Of a stretch of DNA of 64,000 nt, positions 41,352-50,899 are shown piece after piece. Both the position numbers and the translations under genes were made by a program. Within the stretch, counting starts at the first letter, position 1. The number at the start of each line of letters is the position of its first letter. The notes below the pieces were generated by a model that saw nothing but the letters and a program-made list of their open reading frames with translations, was not told the origin of the DNA and searched no databases. The stretch comes from Pseudomonadota bacterium (GTDB lineage Bacteria; Desulfobacterota; Desulfovibrionia; Desulfovibrionales; Desulfomicrobiaceae): positions 124,001 through 188,000 of the forward strand of contig JAHIQM010000006.1 in NCBI GenBank assembly GCA_018902545.1, read 5' to 3'.

Positions 41352-43448
41352 TCACTGTTTGGCGTCGGCATCAATGATTGTGACCTGCGAATCTGAAACG
41401 GTGAACGGCCGCAGCCTGACTGTTACACCGCTTGCGTCCCTGGCGGGCGTGAGCAGCAGATACTCTCCGGGCTGTATTGCGCAGGTCCAACCCCTCCCGG
41501 TCTGTTCCCACGGCAGATCGTCCAGAGTGCGCAGGTGGCCGTCGAAAATCCTGGTCACGCCGAAGTCCTTCAGGGGGACGCGGTCCTTCTTTCCCATGAT
41601 CGACAGGATGCCGCTGGACGGCAGTGCGGGGCGCATTTCCCAGAACTGCCAGTCCGTGCCGTCAAAATACTCCACCGCGTTGAAGTCGGCCGCGCTGCGA
41701 GCCGGAACGCCCAGGGTGCGCAAGGCCGCCGTGGCCAGCACCACCTTGTCCATGTCGCTGGTGCAGAATCCGCCTTCAAGGGCCTGCAGCGGCGTCAGCG
41801 GCGGTCCGAAGAAGGCCGGCGGCAGGATGGGCAGGGAGTCGATGACCTGGCCGATGCTGCGGATCTTGTCTGGCACGGACTCGTTTGCGTGCTTCTGAAA
41901 ATGCGGATGGAGCTCGCTGCGCCAGGGCGACCAGGGTTCAAGATACAGGCGCGGGGAGAGGACGAAGCGCTCAAACATCGCGTCGTCATAGGACAGCCCG
42001 GCCTTTTCCGCGTCCTGCCTGGCTTGCAGGGCGAGGGCGATGTCTCTGGGCAGGGAGTCAGGATCGGCCTGCAACAGATCCTTGTCATCAAGGTTCGCCA
42101 CAAGCGCCGGCAACCAGGGGCTGGCGGGGCCGGGCGGCAGGTTCAGCAACCGGAGCCACTGCGGTGCCCGTTCCCCCGCCAGGGCCAGGCGCTCGGGCAG
42201 CGGATTTTGCAGGGTGCGCAGAAGCGGTTCCCAGCGTTTGAGGCGTTCGGCGCGCAGGCGTTTGAGCCTGGTGCTCACGGCGGCATTGAAGGAGCTTTCG
42301 GCCTGTTCCGGGTGGGAAAGCCGGATGGATGCGGGAAGCGACCGCGCAGCATCGGTGTGCAACCGGACCCGGGTCTCATCCATGTCCCGGGTGTCGAGCA
42401 GGGTCCAGGCGAGGCCGTCCTCGGCCGCGGCAGAGACGAAAAAGGTTCCGGGGCCAAGAATGACTCTGGCCTGGCCGTTGTCGTTGGTCACGGCTTTGGT
42501 CACGGGGCGCAGGCCCCCCATGGAGTAGACGGAAAAAAAGACGTCGCGGCCTGGGCCTGGCTGGTCTTCGGCGGAGCGCACGCTAACCTGGACCGGGGTG
42601 CCGCGCGTATAGGCGTCCGTATTGTCGACCAGGGCGAACCCGGTGCCCATGCGGTACACGGCCGGGTCCTGGGGGCGGCCGAAGGCATGGGCCACGACCT
42701 TGGTCATGCGCGGGGCCTCGGCCGCGAACCAGGTCTGGTTCAGGGCGGAAAACTCCGTTCCGCTTTCCAGGAACCGCCAGCCATCCTCTGTCCAGGCCTC
42801 GACCCAGGCATGGTTGCCGTCGGTATGCTGCCACCAGGGGACCATGGCCTGGCGCACGGGAAGGCCCACGGCGCGCGCCGCAGCCATGAACAGGATGTTT
42901 GTCTCTTCGCAACGCCCGTAGCCCGCTTCAAGAACTGAAATTACGCTCAGGTCGCGCCGCGAGGTGGGGCGGTATTCGGCCTGCTCGGCACACCATTTGC
43001 CCACGCGCATGAGCGCCTCTTCCATGCTCCCGGCCGTGGCGCACAGTGGGGCCAGTTCGCCGAAGAGCATGGCCCGATGGGGCTTAAAAGGCTCCTGACT
43101 GGTGCGGTGGGGCAGGACGTAGTGCAGGAAGATATCCCAGGGCAGGGTCTTGCCCCAGGGCATGGCCTCCCGCGCCAGGAAGGCGTAGTCCAGATTTTCG
43201 GCCAGATCCTGCGCGCTCATGGACAATCGGTCCGCAGCGGGCAGATTGTCGAGCAGGAAGCGCGCGGCGAGGGATTTTTCCTCGTCTCCGCGGTACGCCT
43301 CCTCGAAGGCCCTGAGTTCCTGGGCGTTGGGGTTGCCGGAGTCCGGGATGGAGAAGGTGGCGGCGATGTCCGGTCCCGGTTGCCGCGCCGCGCAGCCCCC
43401 GAGAATGGCCAGAAGAACGAGGAGTGTGAGAAGTCGTGCGGTGTTCAT
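41352..43448 (-). CDS. Transglutaminase-domain lipoprotein
   Basis: 698 aa with a lipoprotein signal peptide (LLVLLAILGGC, Cys19). The transglutaminase-like core is around residues 160-270: a catalytic Cys in EAGYGRCEETNILF, a His in TDGNHAWVEAWTE and an acidic residue in GWRFLESGTEF, the usual Cys-His-Asp/Glu order. The family holds cysteine proteases and peptide cross-linking enzymes; the remaining 400 residues contain an Ig-like stretch and helical parts without a recognised function. Start ATG 43446-43448; the extra eight upstream residues are rejected. It faces murJ across 258 nt. Confidence 0.85.
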   Translation of the reverse strand: MNTARLLTLLVLLAILGGCAARQPGPDIAATFSIPDSGNPNAQELRAFEEAYRGDEEKSLAARFLLDNLPAADRLSMSAQDLAENLDYAFLAREAMPWGKTLPWDIFLHYVLPHRTSQEPFKPHRAMLFGELAPLCATAGSMEEALMRVGKWCAEQAEYRPTSRRDLSVISVLEAGYGRCEETNILFMAAARAVGLPVRQAMVPWWQHTDGNHAWVEAWTEDGWRFLESGTEFSALNQTWFAAEAPRMTKVVAHAFGRPQDPAVYRMGTGFALVDNTDAYTRGTPVQVSVRSAEDQPGPGRDVFFSVYSMGGLRPVTKAVTNDNGQARVILGPGTFFVSAAAEDGLAWTLLDTRDMDETRVRLHTDAARSLPASIRLSHPEQAESSFNAAVSTRLKRLRAERLKRWEPLLRTLQNPLPERLALAGERAPQWLRLLNLPPGPASPWLPALVANLDDKDLLQADPDSLPRDIALALQARQDAEKAGLSYDDAMFERFVLSPRLYLEPWSPWRSELHPHFQKHANESVPDKIRSIGQVIDSLPILPPAFFGPPLTPLQALEGGFCTSDMDKVVLATAALRTLGVPARSAADFNAVEYFDGTDWQFWEMRPALPSSGILSIMGKKDRVPLKDFGVTRIFDGHLRTLDDLPWEQTGRGWTCAIQPGEYLLLTPARDASGVTVRLRPFTVSDSQVTIIDADAKQ

Positions 43449-43706
43449 GGATGCAGTGTAGCGGCTAAGCAAAGCGCATGTCCAGAACGTCTTGGCTTCC
43501 TTGCGGATTTTCGAGGTGCCGATGACCTGGATCCACGGTTTTCAAGAGTCGGGCACTGGCTGTGCAAAAATGAGGCGGCGCTGCCTGGAAAATGGCAAGG
43601 TATCATGAATTTGCCCCGCAAATCCTGGTAGACGCGCATGGGCGCGGCGGATACACAGAGCGTTTCGAGGGTGTTACCTATTTCTTCAGCAGCCCGGAAG
43701 CTTCCC

Positions 43707-45233
43707 GTGTCAACCAATCGCACCATCGCCAAGAACGCCTCCATCGTCTCCGGGGCCACCATGCTCAGCCGGATCCTCGGGCTCGTGCGTGACCTGATCA
43801 TGGCTTACGCTCTGGGCGCGTCCGTGCTGGCCGACGCCTTTTTCGTGGCCTTCCGCGTGCCCAATCTGCTCCGGAGCCTCTTTGCCGAAGGCTCTCTGAC
43901 CATGGCCTTCGTGCCGACCTTCGTCAAAACGCGGCAACAGGAGGGCGACAAGGCCGCCTTCACCCTGGCCCGCTCCATCCAGTTCTGGCTGCTGATCATC
44001 CTGGGCCTTTTGACGATCCTGGTCCTTATTTTCCCCGAGGCCGTGACCTTGCTCATCGCCTCCGGATTTGCGGCCAAGCGCCCGGAACTTTTCGAGCTGA
44101 CCGCGAGCCTGGTCCAGATCTGCTTCCCCTACATTCTTTTCATCTCCGGCGTGGCGTTGTGCATGGGCATTTTAAACAGCCTGGGCCATTTCCTTGTTCC
44201 CGCCCTGGCCCCATGCATCCTCAACATCGTGCTTATCGCCGCGAGCCTCCTGGCCATCAAGACGGGCGGGAACGTGGCCGTGTACCTGGCCTGGGGCGTG
44301 CTGGTGGCCGGCATCGGGCAGTGGCTCCTGCAGCAGCCCATCCTGCGGGCCAAGGGGTTTTCCTGGGTCGGCCCCGTGGAGCCGACGGGACCGGGCGTAC
44401 GGCGCATCGGCGTCCTCATGCTGCCGACCATCCTCGGTTCGGCCGTGTATCAGATCAATATCCTCATCGGCACGGGCATGGCCTCTTTTCTGCCCGAGGG
44501 CTCCGTATCATACCTTTACTACGCGGACCGGCTCTTCCAGTTTCCCCTGGGGGTCTTCGGCGTGGCCGTGGGCGTGGCCACCCTGCCATCCCTTGCCCTC
44601 CTGGCCGCGCCGGAAAATCGCACCGAGTTCAAGGACACCCTGGCCACCTCTCTGGGCCTGACCCTCTTCGTCACCCTGCCCGCCGCCGCCGGCCTGGCCG
44701 GGCTGTCCTTGCCGCTGGTGGACATGCTTTTCGGACGCGGGGCGTTTTCCGAGATCGCCGTGCATGGCACGGCCATGGCGCTTTTGGGCTATGTAGTCGG
44801 TCTGCCCGCCTTTTCCAGCGTGCGTTCCCTGGCCTCGGCCTACTACGCGCTGGGCGACACCAAGACCCCGGTGCGCGTGGCCCTGGTCAGCCTGTGCGTT
44901 TTTGTGGTTGCCGGTTACACGGGCATGCAGTTTTTGGGGCATGTGGGACTGGCTCTGGCCTCGTCCGTATCGGCCTGGGTTAACGTCGTGCTGCTGGGTT
45001 TTTTCCTGCGTCGGCATTGCGGAACCTGGTTCAGGGTCAACCGCGACGTGGCCGTCTCTTTTGCCCTGAGCCTGGTCATGCTTGCCGGGTGCTGGATGAG
45101 CACCCGCCTGGGGCCCGTCTGCCTGCTCTTCATCCCCGTCTGGATAGCCCTGTACATGTGGGCGGGGTTGCTCTTGAACGTAAGCCAGGCGCGGCTTTTC
45201 GCCGACGTGCTGGGGCGGCGGTTATGGCGCTAA
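43707..45233 (+). CDS. murJ: Lipid II flippase MurJ
   Basis: Fourteen-helix MOP-family membrane protein that flips lipid II across the inner membrane for peptidoglycan synthesis. 508 aa. N-terminal signature: KNASIVSGATMLSRILGLVR, RVPNLLRSLFAEGSLTMAF with the conserved Arg residues, and VYQINILIGTGMASFLPEG. I prefer GTG at 43707, six bases after GGAAG; ORF continues upstream to 43638. The next gene, dapL, supplies DAP for the same peptidoglycan. Confidence 0.93.
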   Translation: MSTNRTIAKNASIVSGATMLSRILGLVRDLIMAYALGASVLADAFFVAFRVPNLLRSLFAEGSLTMAFVPTFVKTRQQEGDKAAFTLARSIQFWLLIILGLLTILVLIFPEAVTLLIASGFAAKRPELFELTASLVQICFPYILFISGVALCMGILNSLGHFLVPALAPCILNIVLIAASLLAIKTGGNVAVYLAWGVLVAGIGQWLLQQPILRAKGFSWVGPVEPTGPGVRRIGVLMLPTILGSAVYQINILIGTGMASFLPEGSVSYLYYADRLFQFPLGVFGVAVGVATLPSLALLAAPENRTEFKDTLATSLGLTLFVTLPAAAGLAGLSLPLVDMLFGRGAFSEIAVHGTAMALLGYVVGLPAFSSVRSLASAYYALGDTKTPVRVALVSLCVFVVAGYTGMQFLGHVGLALASSVSAWVNVVLLGFFLRRHCGTWFRVNRDVAVSFALSLVMLAGCWMSTRLGPVCLLFIPVWIALYMWAGLLLNVSQARLFADVLGRRLWR

Positions 45234-45315
45234 AGGGCCTGACTTGAACTGCGCGCTCTTTGACGTTAGGCTTAACGCTTCCACCTAACACAGAAAAAAC
45301 CAGTGAGGACCACAT

Positions 45316-46539
45316 ATGATCCGCATCAATGAAAACTACCTCAAGCTCAAGGCCTCCTATCTTTTCGCCGACATCGCCCGGCGCGTGAACGCTTTCCAGC
45401 AGGCAAACCCCGACAAGAAGGTCATCCGCCTGGGCATCGGCGACGTGACCGAGCCTTTGCCTGAAACTGTCGTTGCCGCCTTTCATCAGGGCGTAGACGA
45501 GATGGCCGACGCGGGCACCTTTCGCGGCTATGGCCCGGAGCAGGGTTATGACTTTCTGCGTGAACTCATCGCCAGGGAGGACTTCCAGTCTCGCGGCGCG
45601 GACATCAGTGCAGACGAGATCTTTGTCAGCGACGGGGCCAAGTGCGACACGGGCAACATCCAGGAGCTTTTCGCCGGGGATATCCGCATCGCCATTCCTG
45701 ATCCGGTCTACCCGGTCTATGTCGACACCAACGTCATGGCCGGCCGTACCGGTGCCAATCTGGAAGGCCGTTACGAAGGGCTCGTCTACCTCGATGGGAC
45801 CAGGGACAACGGTTTCATCCCCGATCTGCCCAGTCAGCCCGTGGATCTGATCTATCTGTGCTATCCCAACAATCCCACCGGCGCGACCATCACCAAGCCC
45901 CAGCTTAAAAAATGGGTGGATTACGCCCGGCAGAACAAGGCGCTCATTCTCTTCGACGCCGCCTACGAAGCGTTCATCCGCGACCCCGAGTTGCCAAGAT
46001 CCATCTACGAGATCGAAGGCGCGCGTGAGGTGGCCATCGAGTTCAGATCCCTGTCCAAGACCGCCGGATTCACGGGCACGCGACTGGCCTTCACCGTGGT
46101 GCCCAAGGCCTGCATGGCCTACGACTCTCAGGGTAATGAGCACAGCCTGCACGCCATGTGGAACCGCCGCCATACCACCAAGTTCAACGGCGTGTCCTAC
46201 CCGGTGCAGAAGGCGGCCGCGGCAGTGTATTCGCCCGCGGGCAGGGCTCAGGCCACGGCGCTTGTCGATCGCTATCTGAAAAATGCCGCCATCATCCGCG
46301 AGGAAATGACGGCCCTTGGTTTTGACTGCGTGGGCGGAGAGAATTCGCCCTATGTCTGGATCGACGGCAAGATGGGCTCGTGGGATTTCTTCGACATGCT
46401 CCTCAGCAAGGCCGCCGTGGTCTGCACCCCGGGTGCGGGGTTCGGGACCTGCGGTGAGGGCTACATCCGCATTTCGGCCTTCAACAGCCTGGCCAATGTC
46501 CAGGAAGCCATGGAGCGGCTGCGCTCCGTACTGAAGTGA
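45316..46539 (+). CDS. dapL: LL-diaminopimelate aminotransferase
   Basis: PLP enzyme converting tetrahydrodipicolinate directly to LL-DAP with glutamate as donor, bypassing the DapD-DapC-DapE steps. 407 aa, typical. Seen: [20 protein letters not shown], the glycine loop [34 protein letters not shown] and the PLP Lys248 in [19 protein letters not shown] precedes the ATG. The 82-nt gap upstream has TTGACG and an inverted repeat GTTAGG/CCTAAC but no clear -10. Confidence 0.95.
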   Translation: MIRINENYLKLKASYLFADIARRVNAFQQANPDKKVIRLGIGDVTEPLPETVVAAFHQGVDEMADAGTFRGYGPEQGYDFLRELIAREDFQSRGADISADEIFVSDGAKCDTGNIQELFAGDIRIAIPDPVYPVYVDTNVMAGRTGANLEGRYEGLVYLDGTRDNGFIPDLPSQPVDLIYLCYPNNPTGATITKPQLKKWVDYARQNKALILFDAAYEAFIRDPELPRSIYEIEGAREVAIEFRSLSKTAGFTGTRLAFTVVPKACMAYDSQGNEHSLHAMWNRRHTTKFNGVSYPVQKAAAAVYSPAGRAQATALVDRYLKNAAIIREEMTALGFDCVGGENSPYVWIDGKMGSWDFFDMLLSKAAVVCTPGAGFGTCGEGYIRISAFNSLANVQEAMERLRSVLK

Positions 46540-46540
46540 G

Positions 46541-47356
46541 ATGACGTCTGTGGCCGTGGACCAGGCCCGATGGGATTTTCCGCGCGGGCTCTCCCAGCCG
46601 GACTCGGGTTTTCGTTTTTCCATGGACGCGCTGCTGCTGGCCGCCTTTGCCGGGCGGGAGCGGGTACGCGGCCGGGTTCTGGATCTTGGAACTGGATGCG
46701 GGGTGGTGGGGCTCGGTTTGGCCCTTGACCACCCCGATTTTTTTGGCATTGGCCTGGACCTGAACCCGGACATGCTGCTCCATGCGCGCGAGAATGTGCG
46801 TCGCCTGGGCTTTGCGGATCGCTTTGCCCTGCTTCTGGCCGACGCGTGCGGGCCAACGGGCCTTGAGCCCGAAAGCATGGATCTTGTGCTGTGCAACCCT
46901 CCGTACCGCGATCCAGGTCGCGGCCGGACCTGTCCGGACCGGGCCAGGACCCTGGCGCGGTTCGAGAGCCGGGCCGCTCTTGCGGATTTTGTCCGCGCCG
47001 CCGCGTATCTGCTGCGCAACCGCAAAAGTTGCTTTTTTATTCACCTTGCCGAGCGGGTGGATGAGCTGCTGGACCTCTTGCGCGCCGCAAAGCTTCAGCC
47101 CAAGGAGGTGCTGTTCGTGCACCAGCGTCCGGACACCACGGCCAGACTGGTGCTTGTGCGCGGACTAAAAAACGGCGGTCCCGGGCTTGCAGTGCTTGCG
47201 CCGCTCATCCTGCACGAGGGACAGGGAGACGGGACACGCCTGTCCGACGCCGCGCTGTCCTTTTGTTCACGCCTGGGCTGCAACGCGGAGTCCGGAAAAA
47301 AGAATTCCCGCACAAATGGCGGGAATTCGGAAAAATCTGGATCAAAAAGGGAGTAG
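46541..47356 (+). CDS. Methyltransferase, TrmN6 (tRNA1Val adenine-N6)-like
   Basis: 271-aa SAM-dependent methyltransferase. N-terminal FSMDALLLAAF (family YRFSxDxxLLA), motif I VLDLGTGCGVVGLGLAL, and the amino-methyltransferase motif LVLCNPPYRDPGRG. NPPY points to N6-adenine methylation of RNA or protein Gln; TrmN6/YfiC is the nearest by layout. The last 20-odd residues (from AESGKKNS) are hydrophilic and coincide with a minus-strand terminator, so the C-terminal tail may be mere read-through sequence. Starts one base after the dapL stop. Confidence 0.82.
   Translation: MTSVAVDQARWDFPRGLSQPDSGFRFSMDALLLAAFAGRERVRGRVLDLGTGCGVVGLGLALDHPDFFGIGLDLNPDMLLHARENVRRLGFADRFALLLADACGPTGLEPESMDLVLCNPPYRDPGRGRTCPDRARTLARFESRAALADFVRAAAYLLRNRKSCFFIHLAERVDELLDLLRAAKLQPKEVLFVHQRPDTTARLVLVRGLKNGGPGLAVLAPLILHEGQGDGTRLSDAALSFCSRLGCNAESGKKNSRTNGGNSEKSGSKRE
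47296..47328 (-). terminator. Minus-strand intrinsic terminator inside the 3' end of the methyltransferase gene
   Basis: GAATTCCCGC (47302-47311) pairs perfectly with GCGGGAATTC (47319-47328), loop ACAAATG. On the minus strand the hairpin is followed by TTTTTTCC, so it ends the 46-aa peptide/CBS transcript. On the plus strand no T tract follows. Confidence 0.85.
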
Positions 47357-47358
47357 CC

Positions 47359-47499
47359 CTATTTGGTCATGCGCCCGATAATGAAGGAAATGAGGGCTGT
47401 GGCGACAAGCAGACCGACGACATAGTCCGTGTCGAGGGCGGCCTGCAGGGTGCTGGTGATTTCGATGAAGGTGTCCTTGATGGGGTAATGCTCTTCCAT
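47359..47499 (-). CDS. 46-aa single-helix membrane peptide
   Basis: Polypeptide MEEHYPIKDTFIEITSTL, then a hydrophobic stretch (YVVGLLVATALISFIIG) ending GRMTK. One probable membrane helix with a short basic tail. ATG at 47497-47499 with GGAG six bases upstream in GCAGGAGCATCC; a longer in-frame start at 47556 has no such site. It lies 83 nt after the CBS-ACT gene on the same strand and shares its terminator. No family known. Confidence 0.6.
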   Translation of the reverse strand: MEEHYPIKDTFIEITSTLQAALDTDYVVGLLVATALISFIIGRMTK

Positions 47500-47582
47500 G
47501 GATGCTCCTGCCTGGATGCTTACGCCGAAATGGACAAAGCCCGTGAACTCGTCCACGGGCCCCGGTTCAACGGCGAGCCGAT

Positions 47583-48248
47583 TTAGTTGAGGTTGTCCCG
47601 GACCCAGAAGGTCAGGTTGTACTTGTCGGTCAATTCCTTCTGCAGTTCGTTCAATGCAGACTTCTCCATATCCATGATGCGTAAGAAGACCTGCCGGAAG
47701 CCCTTTTCCACCTTGTCGTAGGAGGTGAGAACGGAGATGATCCGGGCTTTGTGTCCGCGGACACAGTCAAGCACTTCCTTCAGACTGCCGCGCTCGTCGG
47801 TGAGCTTGAGGCCGATCTGAATGCCGCCGTGGTAGACGCCGGTGATGCTCAGGAGTACGCTGTAGACCTCGTTCTGGGTCATGATGCCGACCAGTTCGTC
47901 CTTGTCGTTCAAGACCGGCAGTCCGGAAATTTTCTTGTCGTGCATGATGGCCGCGCACTTCACCACCGTGTCCGACTCGCGGATGGTGAGAGGGTTCGGG
48001 GTCATGATGTTTTTGACCTTGATCTCGGAGAGCAGGTAGTAGAGCTCATGCACGTCCAGGGTGGTGGCCTTGGAGGGCGAGGCTTCCTTCACGTCGCGGT
48101 CGCTGAGCATGCCGAGGACCTTGCCCTTGTCATCAACCACGGGCAGGCGGCGGATACCCTTTTCCTTCATCAGCTTGGCCGCGCGCATCATGGAGGTTTC
48201 CGGGTCCACCGTGATAACGTCCTTGGTCATCCAGTCCTTGATAATCAT
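47583..48248 (-). CDS. CBS-CBS-ACT domain protein
   Basis: 221 aa. Two CBS motifs (residues 8-60 and 75-130): MTKDVITVDPETSMMRAAKL and MTPNPLTIRESDTVVK, each with a GIRRLPVVDD or ISGLPVLND core that usually binds adenine nucleotides or SAM. A C-terminal ACT-like module (about 145-221) has KLTDERGSLKEVLDCV, the usual amino-acid-binding or dimerisation loop. A sensor of energy or amino acids without an enzyme domain. ATG at 48246-48248 behind AAGGAG. Downstream is the small membrane peptide. Confidence 0.86.
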   Translation of the reverse strand: MIIKDWMTKDVITVDPETSMMRAAKLMKEKGIRRLPVVDDKGKVLGMLSDRDVKEASPSKATTLDVHELYYLLSEIKVKNIMTPNPLTIRESDTVVKCAAIMHDKKISGLPVLNDKDELVGIMTQNEVYSVLLSITGVYHGGIQIGLKLTDERGSLKEVLDCVRGHKARIISVLTSYDKVEKGFRQVFLRIMDMEKSALNELQKELTDKYNLTFWVRDNLN

Positions 48249-48359
48249 GCTATTTCTCCTTGGAGGCGGTAGGTCGCCTTTGATGAGTATTCGTTACTTG
48301 TCGTGACAGTCCAAAATGCATGTAAGTTATTCAGGGAATAATATCTTTTGAACATTCCG

Positions 48360-49172
48360 TCAAAGGCTCTCTACCGAATTGCCCAGAGCTTCGGCGTAGA
48401 TTTCCGGACGACGATGAGCCAGGGCCGGGATGGCGCGGCGCACGGCTGCGATATCGTCCAGGTCGACGACCCCGCTGGTCAATCCCTCACTGATCCCGTC
48501 GGTCAGGGTCATTTCGCCCGCAGGCTTGACGAAGAGGGAATGTCCGCCGAAGGGGAAGGACCCCTGGTCGCCGACCCGGTTGGCCCCCAGCAGGCAGCAC
48601 TGGTTTTCGATCGCGCGGGCCGCGCACAGGGTTTTCCAGACATCGATGCGCCTTTTGGGCCAGGCCGAAGCCACGAGCAGGGTCTGGCAGCCGCTCAAGA
48701 CCTGCGCCCTGTACAGTTCGGGAAAGCGCAGATCATAGCATACGGACAGCCCGAAGCGGACGGCCTCGAAGTCGAAGCAGACGATCTGTGTGCCGGGACT
48801 GAAGACTTCGGTTTCGTTGGCATCGCCTGCCGCGAAGAGATGGATCTTGCGATATGTGGCCAGGATGTCGCCGCCGGGCCCGAAGGCCACCAGCGCGTTG
48901 GAGAGCCCCTGCGGCCCGGGCAGGCACACGCCGCAGACCAGGCAGATGTCGTGCTCGCGGGCGAGGCCGGACAGTTCGTCTCTGACGCGCGGCCACCAGT
49001 CGCGACCGCCTAGTGCGATGGCCTGCATGTCGTAACCCAGGTCCGAGATTTCCGGAAAAAGCAGCAGGCGGCAGGATGCCGTGGCCTCGGCCCGGACGTG
49101 GGTCCGGACCTTGTCCAGGTTGCCCCAGACATCCCCTGGAAATCCGGACATTTGAACTGCGGCGATTTTCAT
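48360..49172 (-). CDS. Carbon-nitrogen hydrolase (Nit2/omega-amidase-like)
   Basis: 270-aa nitrilase-superfamily amidase. The catalytic Glu-Lys-Cys set is visible: LFPEISDLGY, TYRKIHLFAAGD and LSVCYDLRFPELYR. By length and these motifs it is close to the Nit2/omega-amidase or deaminated glutathione amidase groups; the substrate is not deducible. I chose the ATG at 49170-49172 after AAGGA; the longer frame starts inside the divergent larC region. Divergent with larC (43 nt). Confidence 0.85.
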   Translation of the reverse strand: MKIAAVQMSGFPGDVWGNLDKVRTHVRAEATASCRLLLFPEISDLGYDMQAIALGGRDWWPRVRDELSGLAREHDICLVCGVCLPGPQGLSNALVAFGPGGDILATYRKIHLFAAGDANETEVFSPGTQIVCFDFEAVRFGLSVCYDLRFPELYRAQVLSGCQTLLVASAWPKRRIDVWKTLCAARAIENQCCLLGANRVGDQGSFPFGGHSLFVKPAGEMTLTDGISEGLTSGVVDLDDIAAVRRAIPALAHRRPEIYAEALGNSVESL

Positions 49173-49215
49173 GTCATATCCTTGGCTGTAAACGTACTGA
49201 AATTGTGAGGAAGAC

Positions 49216-50358
49216 ATGCCCGAGTTGCATCTTGATTGTCCAGCCGGGATCGCCGGTGACATGTTCCTGGCGGCCGTGGCCGACCTGGGAGTGGATTTTT
49301 CACATCTCCAGGCGGGCTTTGCCCGGGCCGGGGTTCATGTCGAAATCACGGCCCGTGACGTCACGGACAAGGGGATCAGCGGCAAGCGTTTGGAAGTCGC
49401 CGCGTCCGATGCCCAGCCCCTGCGCCATCTGGCCGACCTGACTGAAATAGTACGGGCCCTGCCTTTTTCTGAAAGAGTGCGCTCACGTTCCGAGGATGCC
49501 TTCGGGCGACTGGCCGAAGTGGAGGCGGGGGTGCATGGCTGCGCCCTGGAGCATGTGCATTTTCATGAGGTCGGGGCCGTGGACACCCTGGTTGATGTGG
49601 TCGGAGCCTTCTGGGCTCTGGAAACGCTGGGCGTGACCCGCGTGACCTGTTCCAGCCTGCCGTGGTTTTCGGGCACGGTGCAGTGCGCCCACGGGCTTCT
49701 GCCCCTGCCCGCCCCGGCGACACTGGCTCTCTTGCAAGGCAAGCCCGTGTACCCGACGCAATTCGAGGGAGAGCTTATCACGCCCACTGGTGCCTTGCTG
49801 CTGGACCGCATGGTGAACGAGTTCACGCTGGGTCCGTCCGGGCGGCTTGGCCGGTGCGGTCTGGGGCTGGGGAACATGGAGCTGCCCACGGTCAACGGCC
49901 TGCGCGTGCTGCTTATGGAAGGAGATGGGCCGGGGGCGGAGCGGATTGTCGTGCTTGAGACCAACGTCGATCATCTCACCGGAGAGGAGATCGGAGGGGT
50001 TTTCGGGGTGTTGCTTGATGCCGGGGCGCTGGATGTGCTTTTTCTGCCCGGAGTGATGAAAAAGAACCGGCCCGGAGGCCTCTTGCAGATCCTGTGCAGG
50101 CCGGGGGATCTGGAGCGCATCCGCGATCTGACCTTTGCCCAGACCATGACCCTTGGCCTGCGCATCACCGAGACGACCCGCGTCGTGCTGCCCCGCGCCG
50201 CCGCAGTGCGCCCAACGCCCTGGGGCGAGGTGCGCGCCAAGGAAACTCAAATCGATGGGCAGCGCTACTCGCGCCCCGAATTCGAAGCCCTGCAGGACCT
50301 GGCCAGACGCACGGGCCGCTCTGTGGCCCAACTGCGCTACCTCCTGGGCGAAGAATAA
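49216..50358 (+). CDS. larC: LarC family nickel-pincer cofactor cyclometallase
   Basis: LarC inserts nickel into pyridinium-bis-thiocarboxylate mononucleotide to give the pincer cofactor of lactate racemase and related enzymes. 380 aa, one continuous frame: HLDCPAGIAGDMFLAAVADL, a His-rich HVHFHEVGAVDTLVDVVG, PTPTGA-type region (ELITPTGALLL) and FLPGVMKKNRPG. Known Lactobacillus larC needs a frameshift; here none is needed. larB and larE are not in the window, so partners must lie elsewhere or the protein has another role. Confidence 0.85.
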   Translation: MPELHLDCPAGIAGDMFLAAVADLGVDFSHLQAGFARAGVHVEITARDVTDKGISGKRLEVAASDAQPLRHLADLTEIVRALPFSERVRSRSEDAFGRLAEVEAGVHGCALEHVHFHEVGAVDTLVDVVGAFWALETLGVTRVTCSSLPWFSGTVQCAHGLLPLPAPATLALLQGKPVYPTQFEGELITPTGALLLDRMVNEFTLGPSGRLGRCGLGLGNMELPTVNGLRVLLMEGDGPGAERIVVLETNVDHLTGEEIGGVFGVLLDAGALDVLFLPGVMKKNRPGGLLQILCRPGDLERIRDLTFAQTMTLGLRITETTRVVLPRAAAVRPTPWGEVRAKETQIDGQRYSRPEFEALQDLARRTGRSVAQLRYLLGEE

Positions 50359-50431
50359 GCGCGACTCAGGCTCGGTCGGTCCATCTGGTCCATACCGTTC
50401 ATTTCGTCCATCACCACCATCCGCGTCACCG

Positions 50432-50881
50432 TCAGTATCCCCGCCCCGTCAGCAACCGGTCCAGCTGATTGGCGAACTCCTGTCTGTCCCTGGCGCTCAG
50501 TGCAGCCGGTCCCCCGGTCATGACCCCGCTGCCGCGCATCTCGTCCATAAAATCGCGCATGGTCAGACGGCTGCGGATATTGTCCGGATTGAACAGTTCG
50601 CCCCGTGGACTTAAGCCCAGCCCGCCTTTTTCGATGACTCCGGCGGCCAGGGGGATGTCGGTGGTGATGACCAGATCTCCGTCACGAGCCTGTTCGACAA
50701 TGGCCAGATCGGCCTTGTCGAAGCCCGCGCCGACCCGCATGAACTCGATGAATTCCGACTTCGGGACCTCAAAGCGGGAGTTGGCCACCAGAATCAGGCG
50801 GATTTTGCGCCGCTCGGCCGCGCGGTAGAGGATGTCCTTGATGACCCTGGGGCAGGCGTCGGCGTCGACCCAGATGCGCAT
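50432..50881 (-). CDS. YaiI/YqxD-family (DUF188) protein
   Basis: 149 aa in the PIN-like DUF188 family, function unproven (probable nuclease-fold). Seen: [49 protein letters not shown] and [13 protein letters not shown]. The start at 50881 follows AGGAAACAGGT; a second ATG at 50896 also has AAGGA and would add MQETG. It overlaps nothing and lies a few nt after the U32 gene, probably in the same operon. Confidence 0.85.
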   Translation of the reverse strand: MRIWVDADACPRVIKDILYRAAERRKIRLILVANSRFEVPKSEFIEFMRVGAGFDKADLAIVEQARDGDLVITTDIPLAAGVIEKGGLGLSPRGELFNPDNIRSRLTMRDFMDEMRGSGVMTGGPAALSARDRQEFANQLDRLLTGRGY

Positions 50882-50899
50882 ACCTGTTTCCTGCATGGG

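Noticed and set aside
43592-43792. 66-codon frame starting before murJ
   Set aside because: No recognisable family, weak ribosome site, and it overlaps the well-supported murJ N terminus in another frame.
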